Positions 51,645 to 61,298 of a stretch of 64,000 nucleotides of DNA are shown in pieces (the stretch's first letter is position 1; each line of letters opens with the position of its first letter). Origin of the DNA: Chthonomonadia bacterium (lineage in GTDB: Bacteria; Armatimonadota; HRBIN16); the NCBI GenBank assembly GCA_013314755.1, contig JABUFA010000003.1, forward strand, positions 1 through 64,000. The letters run 5' to 3'. A program made the position numbers and the translations under genes. The notes under the pieces are model-generated. The model ran no database searches, was not told the origin of the DNA, and was given only the letters and a program-made list of their open reading frames with translations.

Positions 51645-52712
51645 TTAAAACGCGGTTTCCTGCATCGGCGTGGAAGGTACCATCTGCACCAGTGCTTCCA
51701 GCTGGGCGGTGCTGGGAGCGATAGCCCGCAGGTACTGCTCGCAATCACGCATGGGATAGAGCAGGCGGTCGTAGCGCGGGTCGGGCACACTGAGAGGAAC
51801 CCTGTCCTGCAATAACCACGAGGAGAGCTGGTCTACATGTTTGAGCAAATCATGCACCGCTGGCATCTCCACTCGCAGTAGTCCGAAAAGCAGGCTGCCC
51901 TTTTGCGGGTCATGCAGGCGCACAAACCACGAATAGGTCGCGGGCTGTCCCGGTCGGGAGATGGCGAACACGCTGGTACGCTCGCCCTTTGCCAGTCCGT
52001 ACACCACGCGCATCTGTTCGGGGGTCAGGCTTCGCTCCACGCCTGTGCTCGTTTTCGCCAGCCCAATCAGCCGCGTTTCTGGCTTCGCGGCGGAGATTTC
52101 GCCGATACCGCCGTCCACCACGAGCCAGTCTTCTGAACCGCTCTCCTGCAGGTGCTGGAGCCAGCGTTGCGCCAGTTCGCGTTCCAGCAGTTCGCGGTCG
52201 TTGGAGATTCGGTTGGCGGACTGCTGGACCAGCGTGGGGTGCGGAGGAAGGGGTGTCCCTGCCTCCGTATCGCGCACGGGGATGCCGTGCTGACGTAATC
52301 CTTCTGCATCCACGTAACGCAGGGGAGCATACAGCCCATCCCGCTGGAGCAGGGCAGGGGTGTGCTGGAGTTGCAGACAGCACATTCGCCCGTCCACGCG
52401 CGAGCGTACCACCGCGGACAGATAGGCGTAGAACACCGGCACCACGCCTTCATAGTAGAGAATGCGCTGGCGCTGGATGCCATCCAGAAAATGGCGCAAG
52501 GCGTTCGGCTGGTCGGCGGGCGGGACCGCGGTTGCCCTCATCGTGTCGTGTTCAATTACCTGCAAGCTGGCGATAGATTCTTCCGGGGAAGGCTGTTGAG
52601 CTTGAGCCAGCATCTCCATCTGTTCTTCGGGGGTAGGGGCAGCTCGCAGGCGGCTGCGGTTCTGGCGCAGATAGCTGCGCACGCGCTCTAAGGTTGTTGC
52701 TCCCTGCACCAT
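51645..52712 (-). CDS. nurA: NurA-domain nuclease, partner of HerA
   Basis: 355 aa. The NurA core is readable: ESGSEDWLVVDGGIGEISAA (about 196-215, acidic catalytic strand), RLIGLAKTSTGVERSLTPEQ, SWFVRLHDPQKGSLLFGLLR and a last DRLLYPMRDCEQYLRAI. NurA is a 5'-3' exo/endonuclease of the RNase H-like group first known from archaea; in bacteria it occurs with HerA in scattered lineages. A promoter lies right upstream and herA downstream in the same transcript. Confidence 0.85.
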   Translation of the reverse strand: MVQGATTLERVRSYLRQNRSRLRAAPTPEEQMEMLAQAQQPSPEESIASLQVIEHDTMRATAVPPADQPNALRHFLDGIQRQRILYYEGVVPVFYAYLSAVVRSRVDGRMCCLQLQHTPALLQRDGLYAPLRYVDAEGLRQHGIPVRDTEAGTPLPPHPTLVQQSANRISNDRELLERELAQRWLQHLQESGSEDWLVVDGGIGEISAAKPETRLIGLAKTSTGVERSLTPEQMRVVYGLAKGERTSVFAISRPGQPATYSWFVRLHDPQKGSLLFGLLRVEMPAVHDLLKHVDQLSSWLLQDRVPLSVPDPRYDRLLYPMRDCEQYLRAIAPSTAQLEALVQMVPSTPMQETAF

Positions 52713-52735
52713 CGTTGTCTCCTCGCCATCACATC

Positions 52736-52765
52736 ATTGTAGCCTATCGCGAGGCAGGGGGGCAA
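52736..52765 (-). promoter_or_regulatory. promoter of the nurA-herA operon
   Basis: Minus strand TTGCCC, 18-nt spacer, TACAAT; start expected near 52729, leaving a leader of about 17 nt with GAGGAG before the ATG. Confidence 0.55.
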
Positions 52766-53167
52766 GGGGTCTGCCAGCGTCAGGGCGTATTCCAGCCACC
52801 ACCCGGGCTTGCTTCGGCGCACCGCGAAGCCGGCAAGCAGATGCGTCGTCCTCCGCTCGCAGACAGAGGAAGCGACAGAGAAGCATGATGAATTCCTCAC
52901 GGGGTGACTGACGGCATATCCCCCTGCGGATGCCATCCTTCGCGGGTGGCTCCCTGCTGCCCCCTCTGCGTATATAGACGCAGAATAAGATGGAATGTTT
53001 CATTTCTTAGCATAGAACGTCAAAAATCGTCTTTCGTAGGCAACAGAAGCTGCGCAGTCGCCACCAAACAGTGTTGTCATCTGAAACAGCGTGAAGGGTT
53101 TTATAAAGGAGCCTTTGCCCCCTCCGTAGAAAGAGCAGTTGATACCGATACGCATGGAGGCAAAACG
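52766..53167. other. non-coding gap, nothing recognised
   Basis: The overlapping minus-strand ORFs (52688-52936, 52734-53003) and the upstream extension of the DUF1080 ORF show no ribosome site or protein-like composition. No repeat of the three families is present. Confidence 0.4.
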
Positions 53168-53911
53168 ATGGCACAGCTTGGCTACGATGATACCCCGTTC
53201 CTGCCCGGTGGAAAGTGGCGTGTACACGACGGCAACCGCCCACAGCCGCCCGTTGTCACGCCCGGCACGTTCAGCACGCAGGAGACGCCCGGCGAGCCGC
53301 CCTCGGACGCAGTGGTGCTGTTTGACGGAACCGACCTGTCGCAGTGGGAATCGGTCAGCGGCGGACCGGCGCAGTGGAAGGTTGAAAACGGCTATATGGA
53401 GGTCGTGCCCGGTACAGGCGACATCCAGACCAGGGTGCATTTCGGCGACTGTCAGCTGCATCTGGAGTGGGCTGCGCCTGCGGTGGTGAAGGGCGAGGGA
53501 CAGGGACGTGGCAACAGCGGCGTGTTCCTGATGGGCAGATATGAAATCCAGGTGCTGGATTGCTACCAGAACCTGACCTATCCAGACGGCACCACGGCGG
53601 CTATCTACGGACAGTACCCTCCGCTCGTAAACGCCTGCCGTAAGCCGGGCGAGTGGCAGACCTATGACATCATCTGGCTGGCGCCGCGCTTTGAGGGCGA
53701 CCGGCTGGTGCGCCCTGCTATAGTGACCGTCCTGCACAACGGCATTGTCGTGCACCACGCTACCGAGCTGATGGGTCCGACGGGACACCGCGTCGTGCCC
53801 CAGTACGAGCCTCATCCGCCGGTCGGTCCTCTGCGCCTGCAGGACCATGGTGACCTGGTGCGTTACCGCAACATCTGGTATCGCCCGCTCAAAGGTTACG
53901 ACGAAGGGTAG
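53168..53911 (+). CDS. DUF1080 (3-keto-disaccharide hydrolase-like) protein
   Basis: 247 aa from [25 protein letters not shown] stands 8 nt upstream and the track's 88 extra residues are improbable. It is the concanavalin-like DUF1080 fold: [74 protein letters not shown], and a closing YRNIWYRPL. The family includes enzymes hydrolysing 3-keto-sugars made by Gfo/Idh/MocA-type oxidoreductases such as the one at 27.4 kb. No signal peptide is seen. Confidence 0.9.
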   Translation: MAQLGYDDTPFLPGGKWRVHDGNRPQPPVVTPGTFSTQETPGEPPSDAVVLFDGTDLSQWESVSGGPAQWKVENGYMEVVPGTGDIQTRVHFGDCQLHLEWAAPAVVKGEGQGRGNSGVFLMGRYEIQVLDCYQNLTYPDGTTAAIYGQYPPLVNACRKPGEWQTYDIIWLAPRFEGDRLVRPAIVTVLHNGIVVHHATELMGPTGHRVVPQYEPHPPVGPLRLQDHGDLVRYRNIWYRPLKGYDEG

Positions 53912-53954
53912 ACGGCTCAGAGCATAGCCGGAGGCGGGCGACGCCTCCGGCAGG

Positions 53955-56084
53955 TTAACGCATCTCCTCCGGGATCCACACCGGGAGATGGGCTACCCGG
54001 GCGCGGGCAGAGGACGATATCGGCACGCCCCACAGGTCAAAGAACGGCGCCAGGTTCCTGCCCACCGCGTGCGATAATCGCACCATCCACTCATCGCGTT
54101 TCTGGTCGTCGTTGCGGGGGCGTTGATGGTCGGGTAGCCTGCGGTACTCGGCTATCACCTGTTTAATAGGCTCCCAGCCGAACTGCTCGATGACCTGAAT
54201 GTACATGGTGAGCGCAAGGAAGGGGTCGCTCTGCCATTCCGCGAAGCGTGCACCACGCGCAAGATACTGCTTCACTCGTTCCAGCCGCTTCTGGCGGTCG
54301 CGAATGGCAGGGTGTCCCTGGTCAAACGGCTGACGCAGGACGCGGTGATAGATATACATGGAGAAGAGGTTGACGGTTACCTCGCCTGTGCCCTCAAACG
54401 TCCAGTCGGGGCTTTGGTGGTTGTGTCCCATCTCGTGGAAGTGTCCCCACGAGCCTTCCGTGCGCAGGCGCGAAACGTCTACCACCAGCGGCGCCACGTC
54501 CATCCAGGTCATAATCGGATAGCCGGAGTGCATATAGCCAGCGGATATTTGCTGGTCGCAGACGTAACGCTCGGGATAGGGGCGGTCGAGCGGTTGTGCG
54601 GCGAGCTCGGCGCAGGCATCAACCACCTCATCCCAGAACGCCAGCACGCTCTCGGGGTCATCCAGCTGCCGAACTACCTGAGAAGGCACACTGAGGATAA
54701 CTCTTTTGCCCTGAAGCTCCGCCCATGGCGCTGGCGCGTAGCGGATGCGTCTCCTCCATTCGCCGGGGTCGGTTTCACTGCGCACGTAGTACGGAGCTTC
54801 TACCGCGCCCTCAATGGTCACGGGCACTGTGCCTGCCGTGCAGTTATCGGGAACCTCTATCAGCACCGCTCCACCGAAAGCGTTCCCAGCGTAGGTGACA
54901 GGCGAGCGCATGGGGAAGCGGAAGCTGATTTCCGGGGCGCGTTCCCACTTATCCAGATGCCATAAGGTATCGGTGTGCACGCCAATGCGCACTCCCAGCC
55001 CTTTGTTTACTGCGGAGGCGGGTATACGCACGGTAATCGTCTCGCCGGGGGCGGCGTATAGCCCCGTGCTGTGCCAGCGCGGGATGCGCGTGTCTATCGC
55101 TACCGTGCGGCGCACGCGGGGAGCCTCACGAGGCACCGCTCCCGGAAACCGCTGTGCGGATGGGTGTGCCCGTATCCGCCGGGGGTCCGTGCGCCTGAGC
55201 TGCTCAATCTCCACCGCCATTGCCAGACGCGCCAGTGGTTCCTTCTGCGTGATGGGCTGAAGCAGGGCGCGGTACTCAGGCGTCACGGTGGCACACACCT
55301 TCTGAAGGGTGGGTATGAACTGTTTGTCTGAGGCGGGCAGGGTGCGAACCGCCTGCACCAGCGTCTGCTCCATCTGCGCTGTGATAGGCTTTCCTGCCCG
55401 AAGCGCGCGCAGTGCCGTCAGCGCATGGCATTCCTCTGGCGGTGCGATATCCGTGCGATATCCGTGAGGCGAAGTTCGGGACAGGTATCCATCAGCCCAA
55501 AACACTCCAAAGGGCGCCGTCAACAGGTTGCCGTGATGCTGTTGAATGGTTTTATCGGGGTTCAGCTGGAGCCAGCCCCAGCCCAAATCCGCCAGCAGTA
55601 AGCCCACTCCCCGGCGCATGGCGTCTTGCACTTCTCTAATCTGGGTGCTGTTCAGCGAAGCAGGCGAACAACAGAACACCTGCACCGCACGGAGCTGTTC
55701 TCGCCATCGGTCGGAGGTAATCTCTATAACCTGCAGGCGGTGTTGACGCAGGAAGTCGGCAAGCGCAGGCTGCCCGTAAACACCAACCGCTGGCGACGCT
55801 GTCTCTTTACTCAGCCACCGCACCGCGTTAAGCAACAGCCTGCCTGTGTCGGCGGTGGCGATTGCCTCCGCGCCAAAGTAGCCCGGATGCCCCAGCGCCA
55901 CAGCACGCGCCTGCTTCTCCTCAACGACAGCAACAACAGGCTCATACACGTTCCGGGCAGATTGAGCACATGCTACCACACTGGCATTAGGTGAGACAAC
56001 TACCAGAGGTCCGGGGATTCCCGGCGCGGCGATTTCGCGTACCTCTTCAAGCAGACGCCGGCGTGCCTGTTCAACCGTTTGCAT
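53955..56084 (-). CDS. M60-like (enhancin-type) metallopeptidase
   Basis: 709 aa from the ATG at 56084, which has GGAGG 5 nt upstream; the track start is a GTG two codons earlier. The gluzincin motif GHFHEMGHNHQSPDWTFEGT gives HExxH (near residue 550) and EVTVNLFSMYIYHRVL contains the downstream Glu. Before it comes the M60 beta domain (APGETITVRIPASAVNKGLG), and at the front a Rossmann/GATase-like region (GPLVVVSPNASVVACA; GLLLADLGWGWLQLN). M60 enzymes cut mucin-like glycoproteins. No signal peptide is visible, which is odd for the class. It follows the AAA gene by 51 nt. Confidence 0.87.
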   Translation of the reverse strand: MQTVEQARRRLLEEVREIAAPGIPGPLVVVSPNASVVACAQSARNVYEPVVAVVEEKQARAVALGHPGYFGAEAIATADTGRLLLNAVRWLSKETASPAVGVYGQPALADFLRQHRLQVIEITSDRWREQLRAVQVFCCSPASLNSTQIREVQDAMRRGVGLLLADLGWGWLQLNPDKTIQQHHGNLLTAPFGVFWADGYLSRTSPHGYRTDIAPPEECHALTALRALRAGKPITAQMEQTLVQAVRTLPASDKQFIPTLQKVCATVTPEYRALLQPITQKEPLARLAMAVEIEQLRRTDPRRIRAHPSAQRFPGAVPREAPRVRRTVAIDTRIPRWHSTGLYAAPGETITVRIPASAVNKGLGVRIGVHTDTLWHLDKWERAPEISFRFPMRSPVTYAGNAFGGAVLIEVPDNCTAGTVPVTIEGAVEAPYYVRSETDPGEWRRRIRYAPAPWAELQGKRVILSVPSQVVRQLDDPESVLAFWDEVVDACAELAAQPLDRPYPERYVCDQQISAGYMHSGYPIMTWMDVAPLVVDVSRLRTEGSWGHFHEMGHNHQSPDWTFEGTGEVTVNLFSMYIYHRVLRQPFDQGHPAIRDRQKRLERVKQYLARGARFAEWQSDPFLALTMYIQVIEQFGWEPIKQVIAEYRRLPDHQRPRNDDQKRDEWMVRLSHAVGRNLAPFFDLWGVPISSSARARVAHLPVWIPEEMR

Positions 56085-56141
56085 TCTCACCTCCAGAAGC
56101 GTTCATGTTCTGTGTGCGGATGCTTGATCTGTGCCAGATCC

Positions 56142-57677
56142 TTAGTCCGCGGACGTGTCTTTGTTAGCTTTGCTTCGAGGTTTTTCCTTATCTGGCGCTG
56201 ATGAAGCCGGGCGGGCGCGGTCAGATGCCCAAATCCTGAGCGCAGAGATATGCTCACGCATGGTGCGAGACAGAGGCACGGTATGCTTGATCTCCCTCAG
56301 GATGGCTTCGTCGTCCAGGTCTGTACCGCGATGGAAGGCGTCAAAGAGCGCAGAGATGATCACCTGCTCGATCTCGGCGCCACTGAAGCCCTCCGCTGCC
56401 TGTGCCAGTTTGGGGATATTGAACTTCTGGGGGTCACGTCCACGCTTGCGCAGGTGGATGGTGAAAATCTCCTCGCGCTCCTTCTGGGTGGGCAGGTCGA
56501 TGAAGAAGATTTCGTCGAACCGCCCCTTGCGCAGAAGCTCGGGGGGCAGGGCGCTGACATCGTTGGCGGTGGCGACCACGAACACCGGCGATTGCTTTTC
56601 CTGCAGCCAAGTCAGGAACGAGGCGAACACCCGCGCGGTAGTACCTCCATCCGAAAAGCCTGACGACTGTGAGCCAGCGAAGCCTTTCTCCAGTTCGTCA
56701 ATCCACAGCACCGCAGGCGCGACCGACTCCGCCGTGCGAATCGCCCGACGCATGTTCTCTTCGGATGCGCCGACCAGCCCGGCGAAGATACGCCCCACGT
56801 CCATCCTCAGCACGGGCAGTTTCCACAACGAGCCGATAGACCGCGCGGCGAGGCTTTTGCCACATCCCTGCACGCCAATCAACAGCACTCCCTTTGGCGC
56901 AGGCAGTCCGAAACTCTGCGCTTCATCGGTGAAGGCGCGGGTGCGCTTGCGTATCCAGTCCTTCAGCAGGTCCAGCCCGCCCACGTTCTCGAAGGCTTCG
57001 GTCGCGCGATAGTACTCCAGGATGCCCGACTTGCGGATAATCTGCTCCTTCTCCCACAGTACCACTTCCACGTCCAGCCTCCGTTTCTGCACCAGCGAGC
57101 GGGCAAACACGTTCTCTGCCTCCATCAGCGTCAGCCCTGTCGACGCCTTCAACAGCATCTCGCGCTCCTGCGGGGTCAGCGAAACATCCACGTTAGGGTT
57201 ATCTTTGACCGACTCGATGACCCTGTCCAGCAGTTCGCCAAGCTCTTCCACCGTCGGCAGGGGCACGTCAATCACCGCTATCTCTTTCTCCAGCTCAGGG
57301 GGCAGAACCAGCACAGGCGCAAGGATGAAAAGCGAGATATAGGTACGGCGCAGAGACTCGCTCAGATCACGCAGCCGCCGCTTGACCACGTTATCGGTCA
57401 GCGCGATGTGGAAATCTTTGAGCAGGACCACCGAGTTCTGGGGAAGCTTCTCCACGCTCAACAATGCCTCGATGGGGCGCAGGGTGGAGCTGTTTACCTG
57501 GTCGGGTCGGTCGGTGAGACCTCGGGTGATGCTCCAGGTGTACAGTCGCTTGTTCATCCGGGCGGCAACCTCGCGCAGCTCTTCCTCTACGCGCTGTTCC
57601 TCGGAGGAAAGGAGGTACACAATTGGGTAGCGTGCCCGAATCAGCGTCTCGAGTTCTCCGCGAAAGGTGCTGGTCAT
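56142..57677 (-). CDS. Ycf46-type AAA+ ATPase
   Basis: 511 aa. The N-terminal half matches the degenerate AAA of the Ycf46 family (LETLIRARYPIVYLLSSEEQ; VLLKDFHIALTDNVVKRRL). The active AAA domain begins near residue 255: Walker A GVQGCGKSLAARSIG, Walker B AVLWIDELEKGFAG, sensor 1 FVVATANDVSALPPELL and the Arg finger region RKGRFDEIFFIDLP. Ycf46 is conserved in cyanobacteria and chloroplasts with a poorly known role in CO2 response; in other bacteria it is unassigned. It overlaps the MFS gene by 4 nt (ATGA). The C-terminus is Lys/Ser/Asp-rich. Confidence 0.9.
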   Translation of the reverse strand: MTSTFRGELETLIRARYPIVYLLSSEEQRVEEELREVAARMNKRLYTWSITRGLTDRPDQVNSSTLRPIEALLSVEKLPQNSVVLLKDFHIALTDNVVKRRLRDLSESLRRTYISLFILAPVLVLPPELEKEIAVIDVPLPTVEELGELLDRVIESVKDNPNVDVSLTPQEREMLLKASTGLTLMEAENVFARSLVQKRRLDVEVVLWEKEQIIRKSGILEYYRATEAFENVGGLDLLKDWIRKRTRAFTDEAQSFGLPAPKGVLLIGVQGCGKSLAARSIGSLWKLPVLRMDVGRIFAGLVGASEENMRRAIRTAESVAPAVLWIDELEKGFAGSQSSGFSDGGTTARVFASFLTWLQEKQSPVFVVATANDVSALPPELLRKGRFDEIFFIDLPTQKEREEIFTIHLRKRGRDPQKFNIPKLAQAAEGFSGAEIEQVIISALFDAFHRGTDLDDEAILREIKHTVPLSRTMREHISALRIWASDRARPASSAPDKEKPRSKANKDTSAD

Positions 57678-58885
57678 ACCTGTCCTCCTGTTTTGGCTTC
57701 GGGAAGGGTGATTCTCAGCCGCGCCTCAGCCGGGGCGGTATGGCGAGCCAGCGTAAAGAACACTGCCGAGCCCACCAGCGACAGCGCAAACAGTGAGCCG
57801 TACAGCGCGGGCAGTCCCCACACGTCGGCAACAGCCCCGGCAACGAATGGCATTGTCGCCGAGGCGAGGGAGGTGGTTGCCATCAAAAGCCCCTGTCCGC
57901 TGGCACGCAGGCGTGGCTCCACCCGGTCGGCAATGAACGCCATCGACACAGCGGTGATAATACTGAACGTCAATCCGTGCATGGTCTGGGTAAGCAGTAC
58001 GGGCACAGGCGCACGGAACAGGGTTAACAGCAGTAGCCGAATAGGAAGCGCGATAAAGGCAACCGCCAGCACGTAGGTGCGCCCAACGCGGTCGGAAAGT
58101 TTGCCCATCAGTATCATAAAAGGCATTTCGAAGAGCGCGCTGGTCATATAGGCGAGGCTGATAAAGGGTTTGGACGCCTCCATCCACTGCAGGTAGAGGC
58201 TCAGATTTGCCGTGGCGGTCATCAGTGCACCCACGAAACAGAAGTGTGCGACCACATAGAGGGCAATCTCGCGTCGGTGCAGAAGGTGAACCACCTCCTG
58301 CGGAGAGAGGCGTGCGGATTCCTCCGCCTGTTCCGGGTTTTCGGGGGCTAATAGAGCCGCCAGCGCGGACAGTGCCAGAAGAAGGGCGACGCTGGTGAAC
58401 ATTTTATCGGGAGCCAGCAGGGGCGAGTTCTGCCACAGCACCAGCGTCAGCAGCACCAGCAGGTAGCCGATGGTGCCGAACACGCGCAGCTGTCCGAAGG
58501 AGCCTGCTGTGCCCTGGTGGCGGAACAGGTCGACAACCAGTGCCATCATCACTGCCTGACTGGACATGACACAGCCGCCGATGACCGCGCCCAGCAGAAG
58601 AGCCGGCGCGAACGAATGGACGAACGGGAAGAGCAGATAGCCTCCCGCTCCTATCAACATACTGCCGACAATATATCGCCTGCGCTGACGCCGCTGGTCC
58701 GAACGCCAGCCAATCAGGATGCTTGTCACCGCGCCTGCCAGAGAAAACGCCGACAGCACAGCACCCACCTGCACATACGAGAAGCCTCGCTCGCGCAGGA
58801 ACACCGGAAAGAAGGGGTGCGTAAATGCTACCGCAGCAAACAGCAAAAAGTAATAACTGGCTATACTGAACTTTGCCCGAAACAA
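57674..58885 (-). CDS. major facilitator superfamily transporter
   Basis: 403 aa from a TTG at 58885, preceded by AAGGAGG at 5 nt; the track's TTG at 58900 lies upstream of that ribosome site and is unlikely. Twelve hydrophobic segments can be counted, with the first-loop motif GWRSDQRRQRRRYIVGSM and its echo LSDRVGRTYVLAVAFIALPI in the second half. It resembles the nucleoside/sugar or phenylpropionate (MFS_1-like) group. The substrate is unknown. Confidence 0.9.
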   Translation of the reverse strand: MFRAKFSIASYYFLLFAAVAFTHPFFPVFLRERGFSYVQVGAVLSAFSLAGAVTSILIGWRSDQRRQRRRYIVGSMLIGAGGYLLFPFVHSFAPALLLGAVIGGCVMSSQAVMMALVVDLFRHQGTAGSFGQLRVFGTIGYLLVLLTLVLWQNSPLLAPDKMFTSVALLLALSALAALLAPENPEQAEESARLSPQEVVHLLHRREIALYVVAHFCFVGALMTATANLSLYLQWMEASKPFISLAYMTSALFEMPFMILMGKLSDRVGRTYVLAVAFIALPIRLLLLTLFRAPVPVLLTQTMHGLTFSIITAVSMAFIADRVEPRLRASGQGLLMATTSLASATMPFVAGAVADVWGLPALYGSLFALSLVGSAVFFTLARHTAPAEARLRITLPEAKTGGQV

Positions 58886-59096
58886 CCTTGCCTCCTTCAA
58901 TAAGTATTCGCTTCATAAGCATACCACTATTCAACCTCTTTGGGCAAATACCTGTCGCCTTGAGCGTACCGTGGACTGAAGAATCTGACAGTACAAGATG
59001 CCCCTACACAAAACCTTGTGAACCTCCTATAATAGGATTGTAACCTGCATCGCCTTCCCCATAAGGAAAGCGTGTAACAATCAAGGAGGTGCAAAC

Positions 59097-61247
59097 ATGA
59101 AAGGTGTGCTCCGATTGCGCACAGGAGCTCTCGCCGGGTTCCTTGTGCTGTTCGCGATGACGTTGCTCGTTGGTTGTGGTGGAGGGGGTGGCGGTGGTGG
59201 CGTCGATACCTTTACCCTCAGCGGCGATGTGTACGTCCCCAGCGGAACCCGACAGGTCGGCGGCGATACCCCGCTGGCTGATGCAACAGTGAAAGCCTAC
59301 CTCTGGCCCGACCTCAATGAGCCGATTGCCCAGGGCACTACCGACGCCAACGGTCACTATCTGCTGGTGTTGCCTTCTTCTGCGGCAGGCAAGGACGTGG
59401 TGGTGATTGCCACCAAGCAGATTGGGGGCAAGACCGTGCGTGTGGCAACGGTCAGCGCTGACGTGCCGGCAGAGGGGCGTTCCGGCGTCAACCTGGATGC
59501 CATCACCACCTTTGCCCTCGAGGAGATGGCGCGCATCCGCGAGCAAGAGGGTCTCAGCGACCTGTCACCGGGTGGTGTCTCCACGGTGATAGCGCGCATC
59601 CGCGAACAGCTGGGCGGCTGGAATGACGACCTCTCGAGTGTCCTGCCCCCTCAAATCGGTGGAGGTTTGCAGGATAACAGCCTTCAGCAGACCGTGCAGA
59701 ATGTGGTGAACCAGCATAAAGGCGCGCTCAAAGGCTCCACTGGTAATCCTGATGTGGACACAGGGCGCAGGATGATGCAGACCATGCGCGATATGCTGGG
59801 AACCATCGCGGGGAACAGCAAGGATGAAGGAACAGCCGTTGACGCCGCGCTGAACATGACAGAGAGCGCGCTGGATGCACAGCTGGCAACGGCTGATGCT
59901 TTCGGAAAGCGGTTCGACGTGATGATGAACATGCTGGACCGGCTTGGCGAGCAGTTGCCGGGAGAGTATCGGCTCGTCCAAAACCAGTGGGGCGATTTCC
60001 AGCTCCAGCGTGTTGGCGACATCGCCGGTGGTAAGACGTGGAAAGTCACCTCGCAGGTAGAAGGCGAATCGAACGGCATGGTGCTCACCGTTACGGTGGA
60101 GAACCCCATAGAAAGGTTCTACTTCGACCCGGCTGCCGGCAAGTACACCATCAGTGTGACCAAATCCGGGGTGAACTACACTGCCACGCTGACGCCTGCT
60201 ATTAACCAGGCCAACCGTACCATAACGTTCACCGCTTCTATCAACCTGCAGGACAGCGCACTCAGCCGCGCGATAACCTTCAACGGCACGCTGGTTGCTA
60301 CTTTAGCACAGATGCCTTCTGAAGACGCGCCGCCCCAGATTACCAGTGCCACTTTCAACGGCACGCTTGACTCGCAGTTCGGCAGCGCGCAGGTGAGCAA
60401 TCTGCGGGTGGAGTTCGACCCCGACTCCTCTGCGGAAGACTCGCTGAAGCGCATTTCGCTGGACAGCCTACAGGCGCAAATCACTGCCCGCCCGTTCTCC
60501 ATCACTCTGCGAGGAGTCAATATCCCCTTCATGAAACTGAACGGCGGCGGTCAGGCTCCCACGCAGGTTAGCATTAACACCCTGCAGGTCACCGGGCGTG
60601 ACAGGAACGATAAGCAGATGAGCCTCACTATCTCTGAGGTGAACGCCACGTTTATCGAGTATCGCGACCCGGTCAACGGCGTGGGCAGTGGCGTTATCAA
60701 GACCCTGCAGGGCAAGCTGACCTTCGCTTCCGACAGGCTGTCGTTGAGCGGTGAGGTGAACGGCACGTGGAACAACCCGGTGCCCTTCGGGCAGATTTCC
60801 TCGGTTGGACATCGGCTATCTACCTTCCCGGACGGCACCATCCGCATCAAAGGCAACATGACGCCGGCAATTGGCAAGCCCGCGGCGGTGGACATTACTT
60901 TCACCTCGTCGCCAAGGGCAACAACGCCTAAAGCCACGGCAAGCGCCACCTTCTCGTACGGCAACGAGAGCATGACGGCGAGTTTCGAAGCGAGACTGGT
61001 AGAGGACAGCGAGGGAGTGCATCCTTCAACGGGCACATTGACCATGACTCACTCGCCGTCGGGGATGAAGGTGGAAATCACAGCCCGGTGGGACGAGCCT
61101 CCGACCGGTACCATCAAGAAAGCGGATGGCACCAAGATAGCCGACATCGGCGAAGCGCAGGCACTGGGCATCGCGGAACTGGGACGCACCGGCATTGTGA
61201 AGTACGTGGACGGCACGTTTGAGACGCTGGAGTCTCTCCTGCCGTAG
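59097..61247 (+). CDS. large lipoprotein with carboxypeptidase-regulatory-like domain
   Basis: 716 aa. A lipoprotein signal (FLVLFAMTLLVGCGGGGG) has eight glycines after the Cys. Next is a small beta-sandwich typical of carboxypeptidase regulatory-like domains (FTLSGDVYVPSG; ADATVKAYLWPD; AQGTTDANGHYLLVLP). A helical segment (about 120-290) and a long beta-rich, repeat-like body follow. GGAGGTGC lies before the ATG, and TATAAT at 59028-59033 may be its -10 box. Probably an outer-membrane or surface protein. The next gene encodes a barrel-like protein, so they may work together. Confidence 0.78.
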   Translation: MKGVLRLRTGALAGFLVLFAMTLLVGCGGGGGGGGVDTFTLSGDVYVPSGTRQVGGDTPLADATVKAYLWPDLNEPIAQGTTDANGHYLLVLPSSAAGKDVVVIATKQIGGKTVRVATVSADVPAEGRSGVNLDAITTFALEEMARIREQEGLSDLSPGGVSTVIARIREQLGGWNDDLSSVLPPQIGGGLQDNSLQQTVQNVVNQHKGALKGSTGNPDVDTGRRMMQTMRDMLGTIAGNSKDEGTAVDAALNMTESALDAQLATADAFGKRFDVMMNMLDRLGEQLPGEYRLVQNQWGDFQLQRVGDIAGGKTWKVTSQVEGESNGMVLTVTVENPIERFYFDPAAGKYTISVTKSGVNYTATLTPAINQANRTITFTASINLQDSALSRAITFNGTLVATLAQMPSEDAPPQITSATFNGTLDSQFGSAQVSNLRVEFDPDSSAEDSLKRISLDSLQAQITARPFSITLRGVNIPFMKLNGGGQAPTQVSINTLQVTGRDRNDKQMSLTISEVNATFIEYRDPVNGVGSGVIKTLQGKLTFASDRLSLSGEVNGTWNNPVPFGQISSVGHRLSTFPDGTIRIKGNMTPAIGKPAAVDITFTSSPRATTPKATASATFSYGNESMTASFEARLVEDSEGVHPSTGTLTMTHSPSGMKVEITARWDEPPTGTIKKADGTKIADIGEAQALGIAELGRTGIVKYVDGTFETLESLLP

Positions 61248-61298
61248 GTGCGCCACCAGCAGGTAAAAGGCAGAGTACGAGCGAACCAGAAAACCGTG

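Noticed and set aside
52688-53003. Small minus-strand ORFs upstream of nurA
   Set aside because: They overlap the nurA promoter, have no ribosome site and an implausible composition.
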